Source: Clostridia bacterium
Lineage (GTDB): Bacteria; Bacillota; Clostridia; Oscillospirales; Acutalibacteraceae
DNA length: 64,000 nt
Assembly (NCBI GenBank): GCA_017520705.1
Contig: JAFXFF010000034.1
Span: forward strand, 1 to 64,000
Direction: 5' to 3'
The notes under the pieces: model-generated
The model's input: only the letters and a program-made list of their open reading frames with translations
Told to the model about the DNA's origin: nothing
The model's database searches: none
Position numbers and translations under genes: made by a program
Shown: positions 7,054 through 15,254 of the stretch, one piece after another
Position numbering within the stretch: the first letter of the stretch is position 1
How the letters are laid out: the number at the start of each line of letters is the position of its first letter

Positions 7054-8451
7054 ATGGCTAAACCCATTAAGATCACCGAGGTTGTTCTACGCGACGCTCA
7101 CCAGTCTCTGCTGGCTACCCGTATGACGATGGACGAGATGCGTCCCATCCTGGCTGAGATGGATAAGATCCCCTACTTCTCCGTGGAGTGCTGGGGCGGC
7201 GCCACCTTCGATTCCTGCATCCGTTTCCTGGGCGAGGATCCTTGGGAGCGTCTGCGCATTATGCGTCAGGAGATGCCCCATCAGAAGCTGCAGATGCTGT
7301 TCCGCGGCCAGAATATGCTGGGCTACCGCCCCTATGCAGACGACGTGGTGGAGTATTTTGTGCAGAAGTCGGTGGCCAACGGTATCGACGTCATCCGTAT
7401 CTTCGACGCGCTCAACGACGCCCGCAACCTGCAGACCGCCATCCAGGCCGCCAATAAGGAAAAGGCTCACGTGCAGGGCTGTATCAGCTATACCCTCAGC
7501 CCCGTGCACAACAACGAGTACTATGCCGCCTACGCCAAGACCTTGGAGGAGATGGGCGCTCACTCCATCTGCATCAAGGATATGGCCGGTCTGCTGACTC
7601 CCTATGCTTGCTACGATCTGGTCTCCCGTCTCAAGGAGACCGTGTCCATCCCCGTGGACATCCACAGCCACTACACCGCAGGCCTCGCCTCTATGTCCAT
7701 TATGAAGGGTATCGAGGCCGGCGCCGACATCGTGGACACCGCCATGAGCCCTCTGTCTGTAGGTACTTCTCATATGCCTACCGAGTCCTTGGTGGCGGCC
7801 CTGCAGGGCACCGAGTACGATACCGGCCTGGATCTCAACCAGCTCAACGTGGTGCGTACTCACTTTGCCAAGCTGCGTGAGAAGTACATCGGCAACAATC
7901 AGATCAGCCACAAGTCCCTCGGCGTGGATGCCAATACCCTGCTGTATCAGGTGCCCGGCGGTATGTTCTCCAATATGCTGGGCCAGCTGAAGGAGGCAGG
8001 CAAGGAGGATAAGCTGGATGAGGTGCTGGCGGAGATTCCCCGTGTGCGTAAGGATTCCGGTTATCCCCCTCTGGTGACCCCCACCAGCCAGATCGTGGGC
8101 ACTCAAGCAGTGTTCAACGTCATTTTGGGCGAGCGCTATAAAATGGTGACCAAGGAGTTCCGCGGTATGATCCACGGCGACTACGGCAAGACTCCCGCCC
8201 CCATCGATCCCGAGTTCTCCAAGAAGATTCTGGGCGATGACCAGCCCATCACCTGCCGCTTTGCGGATACCTTGGCTCCCGAGCTGGATAAGCTCAAGGA
8301 GGAGGCTGCTCCCTACGTCAAGCAGGAGGAGGACGTGCTAACCTACGCCATGTTCCCCCAGGTAGCCCCCAAGTTCTTCGCCGCCCGCGACGCGAAGGAG
8401 GACACCTCCGCACCCTACACCCCCGAGGTTGTCGTCACCCCCATCAACTAA
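7054..8451 (+). CDS. oadA: Oxaloacetate decarboxylase alpha subunit / pyruvate carboxylase subunit B (carboxyltransferase)
   Basis: Moves CO2 between oxaloacetate and the biotin of the neighbouring carrier. The 465-residue product has a TIM-barrel HMGL-like domain with metal ligand Asp14 in RDAHQS, Lys175 in CIKDMAG (the lysine expected to be carbamylated) and His204/His206 in DIHSHYTAG. The helical carboxyltransferase C-terminal domain follows. The usual fused biotinyl domain is missing because it is encoded just upstream. ATG 7054 is preferred over GTG 7045, which lies in the ribosome binding site GAGGTG. No oadB sodium-pump subunit or biotin carboxylase gene is nearby, so decarboxylase and carboxylase roles cannot be told apart. 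Confidence 0.9.
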   Translation: MAKPIKITEVVLRDAHQSLLATRMTMDEMRPILAEMDKIPYFSVECWGGATFDSCIRFLGEDPWERLRIMRQEMPHQKLQMLFRGQNMLGYRPYADDVVEYFVQKSVANGIDVIRIFDALNDARNLQTAIQAANKEKAHVQGCISYTLSPVHNNEYYAAYAKTLEEMGAHSICIKDMAGLLTPYACYDLVSRLKETVSIPVDIHSHYTAGLASMSIMKGIEAGADIVDTAMSPLSVGTSHMPTESLVAALQGTEYDTGLDLNQLNVVRTHFAKLREKYIGNNQISHKSLGVDANTLLYQVPGGMFSNMLGQLKEAGKEDKLDEVLAEIPRVRKDSGYPPLVTPTSQIVGTQAVFNVILGERYKMVTKEFRGMIHGDYGKTPAPIDPEFSKKILGDDQPITCRFADTLAPELDKLKEEAAPYVKQEEDVLTYAMFPQVAPKFFAARDAKEDTSAPYTPEVVVTPIN

Positions 8452-8458
8452 CCAAAAC

Positions 8459-8493
8459 ACACCGTCTGTCAACCGACAGACGGTGTTTTTTTT
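8459..8493 (+). terminator. Terminator of oadA (first copy of a 35-bp repeat)
   Basis: Perfect 12-bp stem ACACCGTCTGTC / GACAGACGGTGT, a 3-base loop and eight T residues. An identical 35-base copy is at 10603-10637. Confidence 0.92.
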
Positions 8494-8503
8494 GCGCTCT
8501 CTA

Positions 8504-8532
8504 TTGACTTTTTGCGTTTCGTATGATAAAAT
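8504..8532 (+). promoter_or_regulatory. Sigma-A promoter of the tetR-ABC operon
   Basis: TTGACT (8504-8509), 17 bases, TAAAAT (8527-8532), only 42 bases before the regulator start. The left arm of the operator overlaps its -10 box. Confidence 0.8.
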
Positions 8533-8560
8533 AGCAAATGATATATAACAATTGCTATTT
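8529..8560 (+). promoter_or_regulatory. TetR operator (inverted repeat)
   Basis: Perfect 9-bp arms AAATAGCAA (8529-8537) and TTGCTATTT (8552-8560) separated by 14 bases. They cover the -10 box and transcription start, as expected for a site bound by the downstream repressor itself. Confidence 0.7.
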
Positions 8561-8573
8561 ATGGAGGTGCCTT

Positions 8574-9137
8574 ATGCCGCCTAAAGTAAAAACGACAAAA
8601 GAAGTCATTGTCAAGACCGCCTTGGACATTGTACGCCGGCAGGGGACAGCTGCCCTGAACGCCAGAACGGTGGCGTCCGCCCTTGGCTGTTCCACCCAGC
8701 CCATTTTCTCCAATTTTACCACCATGGATGAATTGCGTTTGGCGGTGGCACAGCAGGCGGACGCGCTGTATCAGGAGTATGTCCGCCGCGAGACCGATAG
8801 CGGTGAGTACCCGCCCTATAAAGCGGGGGGTATGGCCTACATCCGTTTTGCCAAGGAGGAGAAGGAGCTGTTCAAACTCCTCTATATGTGCGACCGATCG
8901 GGGGAGGAGATCCCTACCGAAGCCCATTCTTTCACGCAGATGACCGATATCCTGCGCCACAATACCGGCCTGAATGACGACACGGCCAATTTGTTTCATC
9001 TGGAGATGTGGGCCTACGTCCACGGCATCGCCACCATGTTTGCCACAGGCTTTTTGGACCTCGATTGGGATCTGGTCAGCAAGATGCTCACCGACGCCTA
9101 TCTGGGGTTGCGTAAACAGTACGAAACGGAGGGATAA
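8574..9137 (+). CDS. TetR/AcrR-family transcriptional regulator
   Basis: Likely autorepressor of the ABC exporter genes that follow 3 bases later. The 187-residue protein has an N-terminal helix-turn-helix at about 24-50 (LNARTVASALGCSTQPIFSNF), then an all-helical ligand/dimer domain ending with WAYVHGIATMFATG, typical of the TetR_C family. ATG 8574 has GGAGGT at good spacing. The inducer is unknown. Confidence 0.9.
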   Translation: MPPKVKTTKEVIVKTALDIVRRQGTAALNARTVASALGCSTQPIFSNFTTMDELRLAVAQQADALYQEYVRRETDSGEYPPYKAGGMAYIRFAKEEKELFKLLYMCDRSGEEIPTEAHSFTQMTDILRHNTGLNDDTANLFHLEMWAYVHGIATMFATGFLDLDWDLVSKMLTDAYLGLRKQYETEG

Positions 9138-9140
9138 GGT

Positions 9141-9869
9141 ATGGACGCCATTCGTATCGAAGGATTGACCAAACGGTACAAAGACGTAACGGCGGTGGAC
9201 GACCTAACCCTCTCTGTCCGTCAAGGGGAACTTTTGTCCCTTTTGGGAGTCAACGGGGCAGGAAAGACCACCACCATCAAGATGCTGTCCTGCCTGACTC
9301 AGCCTACCGACGGGGACGCCTTTTTGGACGGACACAGTATTGTGACCGACCCCACCGCCGTGAAAGGCATCATCGCCGTGTCGCCGCAGGAGACGGCGGT
9401 AGCCCCCGGCCTGTCTGTGAAGGAGAATTTACGGCTGATGTGCGGTGTCCACGGCTTTGCTAAGGCGAAAAGCAATGCCAAGATCGCTGATCTGACCGCA
9501 CTGTTGGGACTGGAATCCGTCATCGACAGAAAGGCGGGCAAACTCTCGGGCGGCTGGCAACGCCGCCTGAGCATCGCTATGGCGCTCATCAGCGAGCCGC
9601 AGGTTCTCTTCCTCGATGAGCCTACCTTGGGTCTGGACGTGTTGGCGCGCAGCGATCTGTGGGATATCATCCGCTCCCTCAAGGGCAAGGTGACCATCCT
9701 CCTCACCACCCACTATATGGAGGAGGCGGAGGCTCTTTCCGACCGCATCGCCATTATGAAGGACGGCAAACTCATTCTCTGCGACACCGCCGCCGCCATT
9801 AAGCAAACGGCAGGTACGGACAATTTTGAGCAGGCCTTTATCCGCATTGTGAAGGGGGTGGCGAGATGA
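9141..9869 (+). CDS. ABC-2 type exporter, ATP-binding protein
   Basis: Cytoplasmic ATPase powering the permease encoded next. At 242 residues it shows Walker A GVNGAGKTTT, the signature LSGGW (Trp in place of the usual Gln), Walker B VLFLDEPTLGLD and the switch His in TTHYMEEAE. The layout is that of DrrA/CcmA-type drug or lipid exporters. It overlaps the permease by 4 bases (ATGA). Substrate is unknown. Confidence 0.93.
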   Translation: MDAIRIEGLTKRYKDVTAVDDLTLSVRQGELLSLLGVNGAGKTTTIKMLSCLTQPTDGDAFLDGHSIVTDPTAVKGIIAVSPQETAVAPGLSVKENLRLMCGVHGFAKAKSNAKIADLTALLGLESVIDRKAGKLSGGWQRRLSIAMALISEPQVLFLDEPTLGLDVLARSDLWDIIRSLKGKVTILLTTHYMEEAEALSDRIAIMKDGKLILCDTAAAIKQTAGTDNFEQAFIRIVKGVAR

Positions 9870-10597
9870 GAATGCTGACCTTTGCCGGCCGCAATACCAA
9901 GGAGATTTTGCGCGATCCCATCAATCTGGCCTTTGGTCTGGGTTTTCCGCTGGTGCTGATCCTGCTTCTCAGCGCCATTCAGGCCAACGTTCCCGTGCCG
10001 CTGTTTGAGATACAGCACCTCACCCCCGGGGTCGCTGTGTTCGGTCTGGCGTTTCTTACCCTTTTTTCTGCCACCTTGATTGCCAAGGATAGGGGCAGTT
10101 CCCTGATGCAGCGGCTGTACACCACCCCGCTGACCTCCCTCGATTTTATCCTCGGCTACACGTTGCCGATCCTTCCCATTGCCGTAGTGCAAAGCCTGGT
10201 TTGCTACGCCGCTGCTGTGGCGTTGGGGCTGGATATCACCATCAATATCTTTTTCGCTATTCTCGGCGTCATCCCCGTTTCGCTCCTCTACATCGCTTTG
10301 GGACTCCTTTGCGGCAGCGTGCTCAACGATAAGCAGGTGGGCGGTGTTTGCGGTGCCTTGCTGACCAATCTATCCGCGTGGTTGTCGGGTGTTTGGTTTG
10401 ACCTCAATTTGGTAGGCGGCGCTTTCAAGAAGGTTGCTTATCTGCTCCCGTTTGTCCACGCGGTGGATATGGAACGGGCCCTCCTCGCAGGAGACTTCTC
10501 AGGCATATTCCCGCATCTGTGGTGGGTGCTGGGCTATGCTGTCGCCTTGCTGGTGCTGGCGGTATGGCTGTTCCTGCGCCAAATGAAGAGACAGTAA
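9866..10597 (+). CDS. ABC-2 type exporter, permease
   Basis: Membrane subunit of 243 residues with six predicted hydrophobic spans, the first near 24-41 and the last near 215-235. The pattern matches ABC-2 membrane proteins of the DrrB/NodJ type, with a cytoplasmic loop containing DRGSSLMQRLYTTPLT. Translationally coupled to the ATPase. A terminator follows 5 bases after the stop. Confidence 0.9.
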   Translation: MRMLTFAGRNTKEILRDPINLAFGLGFPLVLILLLSAIQANVPVPLFEIQHLTPGVAVFGLAFLTLFSATLIAKDRGSSLMQRLYTTPLTSLDFILGYTLPILPIAVVQSLVCYAAAVALGLDITINIFFAILGVIPVSLLYIALGLLCGSVLNDKQVGGVCGALLTNLSAWLSGVWFDLNLVGGAFKKVAYLLPFVHAVDMERALLAGDFSGIFPHLWWVLGYAVALLVLAVWLFLRQMKRQ

Positions 10598-10602
10598 GAA
10601 AA

Positions 10603-10637
10603 ACACCGTCTGTCAACCGACAGACGGTGTTTTTTTT
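10603..10637. terminator. Terminator of the ABC operon (second copy of the 35-bp repeat)
   Basis: Base-for-base identical to 8459-8493. It also lies behind the convergent GNAT gene on the minus strand, where an A-rich plus-strand flank supplies a shorter T run. Confidence 0.9.
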
Positions 10638-10643
10638 ATCGAT

Positions 10644-11171
10644 TTACTTTTGAGAGATTTCGTAGCATTTCACCAGCACTTGTTCGTCGCTGCCATATTT
10701 CCCCGGGGCCTCTTCGATGCCCACATAGCGCATCCCGCACTTTTCCATCGCCTTTCCCGACCCGTGGTTGTCGATATGATGCCGTGCGGCAATAGTTCGG
10801 AATCCGCAGGCAAACAGATGGGCGATCATTGCCTCCAACGCCTCGGTCATATAGCCCTTGTTCCAGTAGGAATAGGCCAGCAGATAGCCGATTTCGGCGG
10901 TGGTGCCGTCGGGTGAGATCTCCACTACGTCGATGACGCCGATGAGTGCTTCGCCATCCTTCAGGGTGATGGCGTGGCGATAGGGGTAGCGAGGATCGGT
11001 GGTATCCATATAAATAGCCAGCAATCCCTCGGTCATGTCGAGGGAGGTATGGGGATGCCAGCGGCAATATTTTGCTACGCGGGCATCCTGCGTCCAACCA
11101 TCGAACATCGCCTGTGCATCGGTGGCGCAAAACGGGCGCAGGATCAGTCGGTCTGTATATAGCACGCTCAT
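10644..11171 (-). CDS. RimJ/RimL-type GNAT N-acetyltransferase
   Basis: Acetyl-CoA dependent N-acetyltransferase, 175 residues. It opens with TDRLILRPF, a hallmark of the RimJ/RimL group, and has EIGYLLAYSYWNKGYMTEA followed by NHGSGKAMEKCGM, which form the acetyl-CoA binding core. Substrate could be a protein N-terminus or a small amine. ATG 11171 is preferred because AAGGTG precedes it; a GTG at 11180 overlaps that site. It is the last gene of a three-gene minus-strand operon, 5 bases after the nitrilase-family gene. Confidence 0.88.
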   Translation of the reverse strand: MSVLYTDRLILRPFCATDAQAMFDGWTQDARVAKYCRWHPHTSLDMTEGLLAIYMDTTDPRYPYRHAITLKDGEALIGVIDVVEISPDGTTAEIGYLLAYSYWNKGYMTEALEAMIAHLFACGFRTIAARHHIDNHGSGKAMEKCGMRYVGIEEAPGKYGSDEQVLVKCYEISQK

Positions 11172-11176
11172 TGTTA

Positions 11177-12058
11177 TCACCTTCTCTTATCTTCTCTTAC
11201 AAAGGGCGCTTGGACTTCTTCCTCCAACAGTGCCTCGTACAAACGAGGGCGGCGATAGGCGTTGCCGTGGACTTCTTTCCCGCGATACTGCCGCAGCTGT
11301 TCCAGATTCAATTCTGCCATATAGATCCCCTCTGCTTTACCGGCTTGCAAAATGCAGGTATCCCGACTACCCTCCAGTTGGGGGAGATAGGCCACACCGT
11401 CAAAGACGGAGGAGCCGCCGTTGCAATCCGGCACGGTGACGGGATAGTTACAGGTAGCAATCGCCATCATATTTTCAAAGGCTCTGGCACGCAACTGGCT
11501 TAAGCGATTGATCTCCATCGGGCAGGCGTTGGGCACCAGCACCACCTCGGCGCCCTCCAGCATTAGCAAGCGGGCGCTTTCGGGGAATTCGCGGTCATAG
11601 CAGATCATCGCACCCACCTGCACTTCGCCTTTGGCGGTATCCAGAGCGGTGACGGTAAATTCCTCGCCCGGTGTCAGGTCTTTTTCGGCGCCGAAATCGC
11701 AGGTGTGCACCTTGGCGTACACTAGTTTGCGCTCACCGAAGCGATCAAACAGCACCATGGTGTTGCGAGGGGCAGGTTCGTATTGTTCCAGCAGCGTCAC
11801 GGCAATCGCCATATCCAATTCTGCCGCCAAAGCCCCAAATATAGCCACAAACTCGCTGTTAAGGTCAATTGCTTTACACACCCATTCCTCCACGGGGGGC
11901 TCGCAGATGTCGTAGCCACAGCTCCACATTTCGGGGAAGAGGGCAATGTCCGCCCCCATCACCTTGGCCTCGCGGCAGGCGGCGATGCCTTTTTCCAAAT
12001 TCTCCTCCAAACTTCCTGTGGGAGCGATCTGCAAGAGCGCAATGTTCAGCGTGTTCAT
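11177..12058 (-). CDS. Carbon-nitrogen hydrolase (nitrilase superfamily)
   Basis: Amidase of 293 residues with the family's Glu-Lys-Cys triad: Glu in FPEMWSCGYD (about 43), Lys in YAKVHTCDF (about 117) and Cys in AMICYDREFPE (about 155). The preference could be carbamoyl, omega-amide or nitrile compounds, and none is indicated by sequence alone. It overlaps the upstream HAD phosphatase gene by 4 bases (ATGA), a sign of tight coupling. Confidence 0.9.
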   Translation of the reverse strand: MNTLNIALLQIAPTGSLEENLEKGIAACREAKVMGADIALFPEMWSCGYDICEPPVEEWVCKAIDLNSEFVAIFGALAAELDMAIAVTLLEQYEPAPRNTMVLFDRFGERKLVYAKVHTCDFGAEKDLTPGEEFTVTALDTAKGEVQVGAMICYDREFPESARLLMLEGAEVVLVPNACPMEINRLSQLRARAFENMMAIATCNYPVTVPDCNGGSSVFDGVAYLPQLEGSRDTCILQAGKAEGIYMAELNLEQLRQYRGKEVHGNAYRRPRLYEALLEEEVQAPFVREDKRR

Positions 12059-12846
12059 CGAATCACCTCGTAAATGTCCGCGATGCTGCCCACCGCCCAG
12101 GTGGGCTTTATCTCGCTTTGCTCCCACACCTCGCGGGTGGTCTCGCCGCTGAATACCAGTACCGTGTCGATGCCGGCGTTGACGCCGCAGGCCACGTCGG
12201 TGTAGATGCGATCGCCGATCATCACGGTTTCCTCGGGTTTGGCGTTCCATTTCGCCATAGCTAACTGCGCCATGGCCGGCTCAGGCTTACCGATGAAATA
12301 GGGGCGTCTGCCGGTGGCACGCCACAGCATCTCGCACACGCTGCCGCAATCCGGCACGTAGCCGTAGGCGGTGGGGCAGACCCAGTCGGGGTTGGTGGCG
12401 AGATAGGTCACGCCCCGCCCCAGCAGGATACAGGCGTCTTCCAGCTTTTGGAAGTTGAGTTCGCTGTCGTTGCCCATCAGCAGGCAGTCCACGTCATCCT
12501 CCAGATGGTCGGTGACGGGGAATCCCGCCTCCGCCAGCTCCTGGCGGAAGGCGGCGGTGCCGGCGGCGTAGATCTTCTTGCCGCGGTAGTGCTCACGCAG
12601 ATACACGCAGGTCGCCATGGTGGAGGTGAAAAAATCCTCTTCGGTGGCGGGGATACCCAGCCGTGCCAGCTTTTCAATATACACCTTCACGCTTTTGGAG
12701 GAGTTGTTGGTGAGGAACAGATACCGCCCGCCATTTTCCTTGATCGCGGTCAGAAAGGGGATGGTGCAATCGAATAGGTCGTCGTCGAGGTACAGCGTTC
12801 CATCCATATCCAGTAAATACAGCTTTTTCTCTTTGAGTCGGTTCAT
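12055..12846 (-). CDS. HAD-superfamily phosphatase (NagD/class IIA)
   Basis: Small-molecule phosphatase of 263 residues. Motif I LLDMDGTLYLDD (nucleophile Asp15), motif II FLTNNSSKS, motif III Lys in FIGKPEP and motif IV MIGDRIYTD identify the NagD/4-nitrophenylphosphatase group with a C2 cap. Likely substrates are nucleotide or sugar phosphates. First gene of the HAD-amidase-GNAT operon. ATG 12846 has AAAGGAGG upstream. Confidence 0.92.
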   Translation of the reverse strand: MNRLKEKKLYLLDMDGTLYLDDDLFDCTIPFLTAIKENGGRYLFLTNNSSKSVKVYIEKLARLGIPATEEDFFTSTMATCVYLREHYRGKKIYAAGTAAFRQELAEAGFPVTDHLEDDVDCLLMGNDSELNFQKLEDACILLGRGVTYLATNPDWVCPTAYGYVPDCGSVCEMLWRATGRRPYFIGKPEPAMAQLAMAKWNAKPEETVMIGDRIYTDVACGVNAGIDTVLVFSGETTREVWEQSEIKPTWAVGSIADIYEVIR

Positions 12847-12896
12847 TTTTCCGCCTCCTTTTGGGTTAGTATACCATATTTTTGCCCACGGTGCAA

Positions 12897-12928
12897 CAAA
12901 AAACGCCATCCTCTCGGATGGCGTTTTC
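12897..12928 (-). terminator. Terminator of the permease gene
   Basis: Stem AACGCCATCC / GGATGGCGTT with a short loop and a T run on the minus strand, immediately after the permease stop and before the HAD operon. Confidence 0.85.
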
Positions 12929-12930
12929 AC

Positions 12931-14043
12931 TTACAGGAAAAACAGTTTTGCCGCTACGGTCATCACCACGAGGAATCCCGCATTGATGCCCGTAAACATC
13001 CAGAAATACTGCTTGCCGTGACCGGGATACAGCACGCGGAATTCGCTGAAGGTGATGAGACTGGCTAGCGAGGCAATCAGCGTGCCCGTTCCACCGATGT
13101 TGACACCCAGCAGCAGGGCGCGGTAATCGGTGGTGAAGCGGGAGAGCAGGATGGCGGTGGGCACGTTGCTGATGCCCTGGCAGGACAGCACCGACACAAG
13201 GAGGGTGTCCCTTGCCAATAGATCGGACACCAATTCGTTGACCGCCTCAATGCGGGCCAGATTGCCCGCAAAGATGAAGAAGAAAAAGAAGGTGCCAAGC
13301 AATCCGTAGTCTACCATCAGCAGAGCCTCCCGGTCTGCCCATAGCAGCACCGCCGTAATCAGCACCAAGCCCACGAGATAGGGGACAACGCGGAATACGA
13401 TCAGCAGGGAGAGGGCAAACAGCATCAAATACAAGGCGGTCCGCTTCTTGTTCAGCCTCTCCTTGAAGCTGTCCTGAATCACCAGTGGCGTTGCCTTGAC
13501 GGGCAGGCAGCACAGCGCCAGCAGGGCGATGGCCAGCAGAAAGGGCGGCAGCATAATGGCGCAAAACTCGCCCGTGGGAATGTTAAAGTAGGAGTAGAGA
13601 TACAGATTCTGCGGATTGCCGAAGGGGGTCAGCATACCGCCCAAGTTAGCGGAGATGTTCTGCAGGATAAACAGATAGGCCATATACCCCTCTTGATGGG
13701 TTACCGACAGAGCAAAGTAGCCCAAGGGCAGGAAGGTGATCAGCGCCATATCGTTGGCGATGAGCATGGAGCCCAAAAAGGTGATGGCAATGAGCAGCAG
13801 AAACAAACTCCGCAGATTGCCGGATATCCGCACCAATCGTCGCGCCACGATGGTGAAGAACTTAATGTTGCGCAGGGCGCACACCACCGCCAGCGTCAGG
13901 AATAGGCAGGCCAGCGTCTTCCAGTCAAAATAGCCGAGATATGTCGCATCTGGCGGCACCAAGAAGCAGGTGACCGCCGCCGCTACCGCTGCTACACAGA
14001 ATACGATATTCTTCTTTACAAAGCGCAGCACCGCCACGGGCAC
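12931..14043 (-). CDS. ArsB/CitM (SLC13)-type anion permease
   Basis: Inner-membrane transporter of about 370 residues with ten or more hydrophobic spans. The family re-entrant motifs are visible: ANDMALITFLPLGYF and SANLGGMLTPFGNPQNLYLY in the first half, then NVPTAILLSRF and GVNIGGTGTLIASLAS in the second. The ion could be a dicarboxylate, citrate, arsenite or similar. No arsenic genes are nearby. The GTG at 14043 is chosen because AAAGGA is 5 bases upstream; GTG 14037 or a longer N-terminus up to 14142 are alternatives. Confidence 0.82.
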   Translation of the reverse strand: MPVAVLRFVKKNIVFCVAAVAAAVTCFLVPPDATYLGYFDWKTLACLFLTLAVVCALRNIKFFTIVARRLVRISGNLRSLFLLLIAITFLGSMLIANDMALITFLPLGYFALSVTHQEGYMAYLFILQNISANLGGMLTPFGNPQNLYLYSYFNIPTGEFCAIMLPPFLLAIALLALCCLPVKATPLVIQDSFKERLNKKRTALYLMLFALSLLIVFRVVPYLVGLVLITAVLLWADREALLMVDYGLLGTFFFFFIFAGNLARIEAVNELVSDLLARDTLLVSVLSCQGISNVPTAILLSRFTTDYRALLLGVNIGGTGTLIASLASLITFSEFRVLYPGHGKQYFWMFTGINAGFLVVMTVAAKLFFL

Positions 14044-14087
14044 ACACTTCCTTTCTAACCAACACCGCCTGCCATCATACACCAATT

Positions 14088-14095
14088 TTCGACAA
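14088..14095 (-). promoter_or_regulatory. Possible Spo0A box
   Basis: TTGTCGAA on the minus strand is a perfect 0A box. It lies in the divergent gap between the permease and GH16 genes. An 8-mer is expected by chance about once or twice in a window this size, so the support is weak. Confidence 0.25.
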
Positions 14096-14098
14096 AGT

Positions 14099-14142
14099 GC
14101 AAGAAGAATTTTCTTGCTATTAGCAGACGGATATGGTAGCAT
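14099..14142 (+). promoter_or_regulatory. GH16 promoter with an overlapping inverted repeat
   Basis: TTGCTA (14114-14119), 17 bases, TAGCAT (14137-14142). The 7-bp inverted repeat GCAAGAA / TTCTTGC (14099-14117) overlaps the -35 box and is a plausible operator for a carbohydrate regulator. Confidence 0.45.
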
Positions 14143-14165
14143 GAAGAAAAAAGGAGGCGTATGCG

Positions 14166-15239
14166 ATGAATGGCTCTGTTTTTAAGCGCATTTTGTGTCT
14201 GCTTCTGGCCTTGTGCTTGTTGCCTTTGACCGCTTGCGGTAAGCCGTCGGAGGCGCCGCCTGACGGAGGTACCGCTTCCTCTGTATCCACCGCTCCGTCA
14301 GCCACCGTCAGCACTACTGCTACTACATCCACTACTGCTGTGACCGCGGATACCACCGTCACCGCCACCCAAACAACGGAAAAGGAGACAACCATGACCA
14401 CAACGACTACCACCGTCACTACCACGACCACCACTACAGCCGCTCCCACCACCACGACCACTACCAAGATTCCTACGACCACCACCACCGCCAAGCCACA
14501 AAAGCAGTGGGAGTTGTACTGGTCGGATGAGTTTGAGGGTGACAGCTTGGATATGACCAAGTGGAATATTGAGACCGGCACCAACGGCCCCGTCGTGAAG
14601 GATCCCAACAACGTGAAGGTGGAGGACGGCAATTGCGTCATCACCATCGAGAAGGACAATCCCAGAGATGGGTATCAGTATTCCAGCGCCTACGTGACGA
14701 CGGCGGGTAAATTCAGCTTCTGCTTCGGTCGCTTGGAGTTCCGCGCCAAGCTGCCCACCGGTCAGGGTATGTGGCCCGCTCTGTGGACCATGGGTGACAA
14801 CTATTTCACCCTTGGCAACGACGAGGTCGCCTGGCCTCGCTGCGGCGAGATCGACGTCATGGAATTGGTAGGCGCTTCCAGCGAAAGCGGTAACCCCTTT
14901 GCTAATAAAACGGTTTTGACGACGCTCCACTGGGGTCCTGACCGCGACTCCCATAAAGAAGCGCACAAGCAAACTTTAATTTTTAGTTCCTTATCCGAGG
15001 AGTACCACACCTACGCCATCGAGTGGGATGAGAAAAAGATCGTGTGGTTTGTGGACGACAAAGAGTTGATGACCGTTACGTTGGACGACCCCGATATGGG
15101 TACAGCCTTCCTGCAGAAGCACTGGATCATTATGAACATCAACCTATATGAGTGGGGCTCTCAGGCCTATAACGAGACCACCCCTGAGCTGGCCCATATG
15201 TTCGTGGATTATGTCCGCGTATACAAAGAAAAGAAGTAA
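14166..15239 (+). CDS. Secreted GH16 beta-glucanase lipoprotein
   Basis: Extracellular endo-glucanase of the laminarinase/lichenase type, 357 residues. A signal peptide ends in the lipobox LTAC (lipidated Cys24). A Thr-rich linker spans about 34-112, and the GH16 domain fills the rest. The catalytic signature EIDVME gives Glu228 (nucleophile), Asp230 and Glu233 (acid/base). Flanking EFRAKLPTGQGMWPALWTM is classic GH16. The enzyme is tethered to the outer membrane face by its lipid and held off by the linker. AAGGAGG precedes the start. Exact glucan specificity is unknown. Confidence 0.93.
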   Translation: MNGSVFKRILCLLLALCLLPLTACGKPSEAPPDGGTASSVSTAPSATVSTTATTSTTAVTADTTVTATQTTEKETTMTTTTTTVTTTTTTTAAPTTTTTTKIPTTTTTAKPQKQWELYWSDEFEGDSLDMTKWNIETGTNGPVVKDPNNVKVEDGNCVITIEKDNPRDGYQYSSAYVTTAGKFSFCFGRLEFRAKLPTGQGMWPALWTMGDNYFTLGNDEVAWPRCGEIDVMELVGASSESGNPFANKTVLTTLHWGPDRDSHKEAHKQTLIFSSLSEEYHTYAIEWDEKKIVWFVDDKELMTVTLDDPDMGTAFLQKHWIIMNINLYEWGSQAYNETTPELAHMFVDYVRVYKEKK

Positions 15240-15254
15240 TCCCTGTATAGCGGA

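Noticed and set aside
9141..10597. ABC exporter as a bacteriocin immunity or lantibiotic system
   Set aside because: No precursor peptide, modification enzyme or second permease is nearby; the DrrAB-like pair with a TetR regulator is a common generic exporter.
12931..14043. Permease as an arsenite pump (ArsB)
   Set aside because: The fold family fits, but no arsR, arsC or arsA gene lies nearby, so the narrow name is not supported.
14321..14510. Repetitive ACC/ACT-rich tract, first read as a possible microsatellite or CRISPR-like array
   Set aside because: It encodes the Thr-rich linker of the GH16 lipoprotein and has no regular repeat-spacer structure. No CRISPR array or cas gene was seen anywhere.
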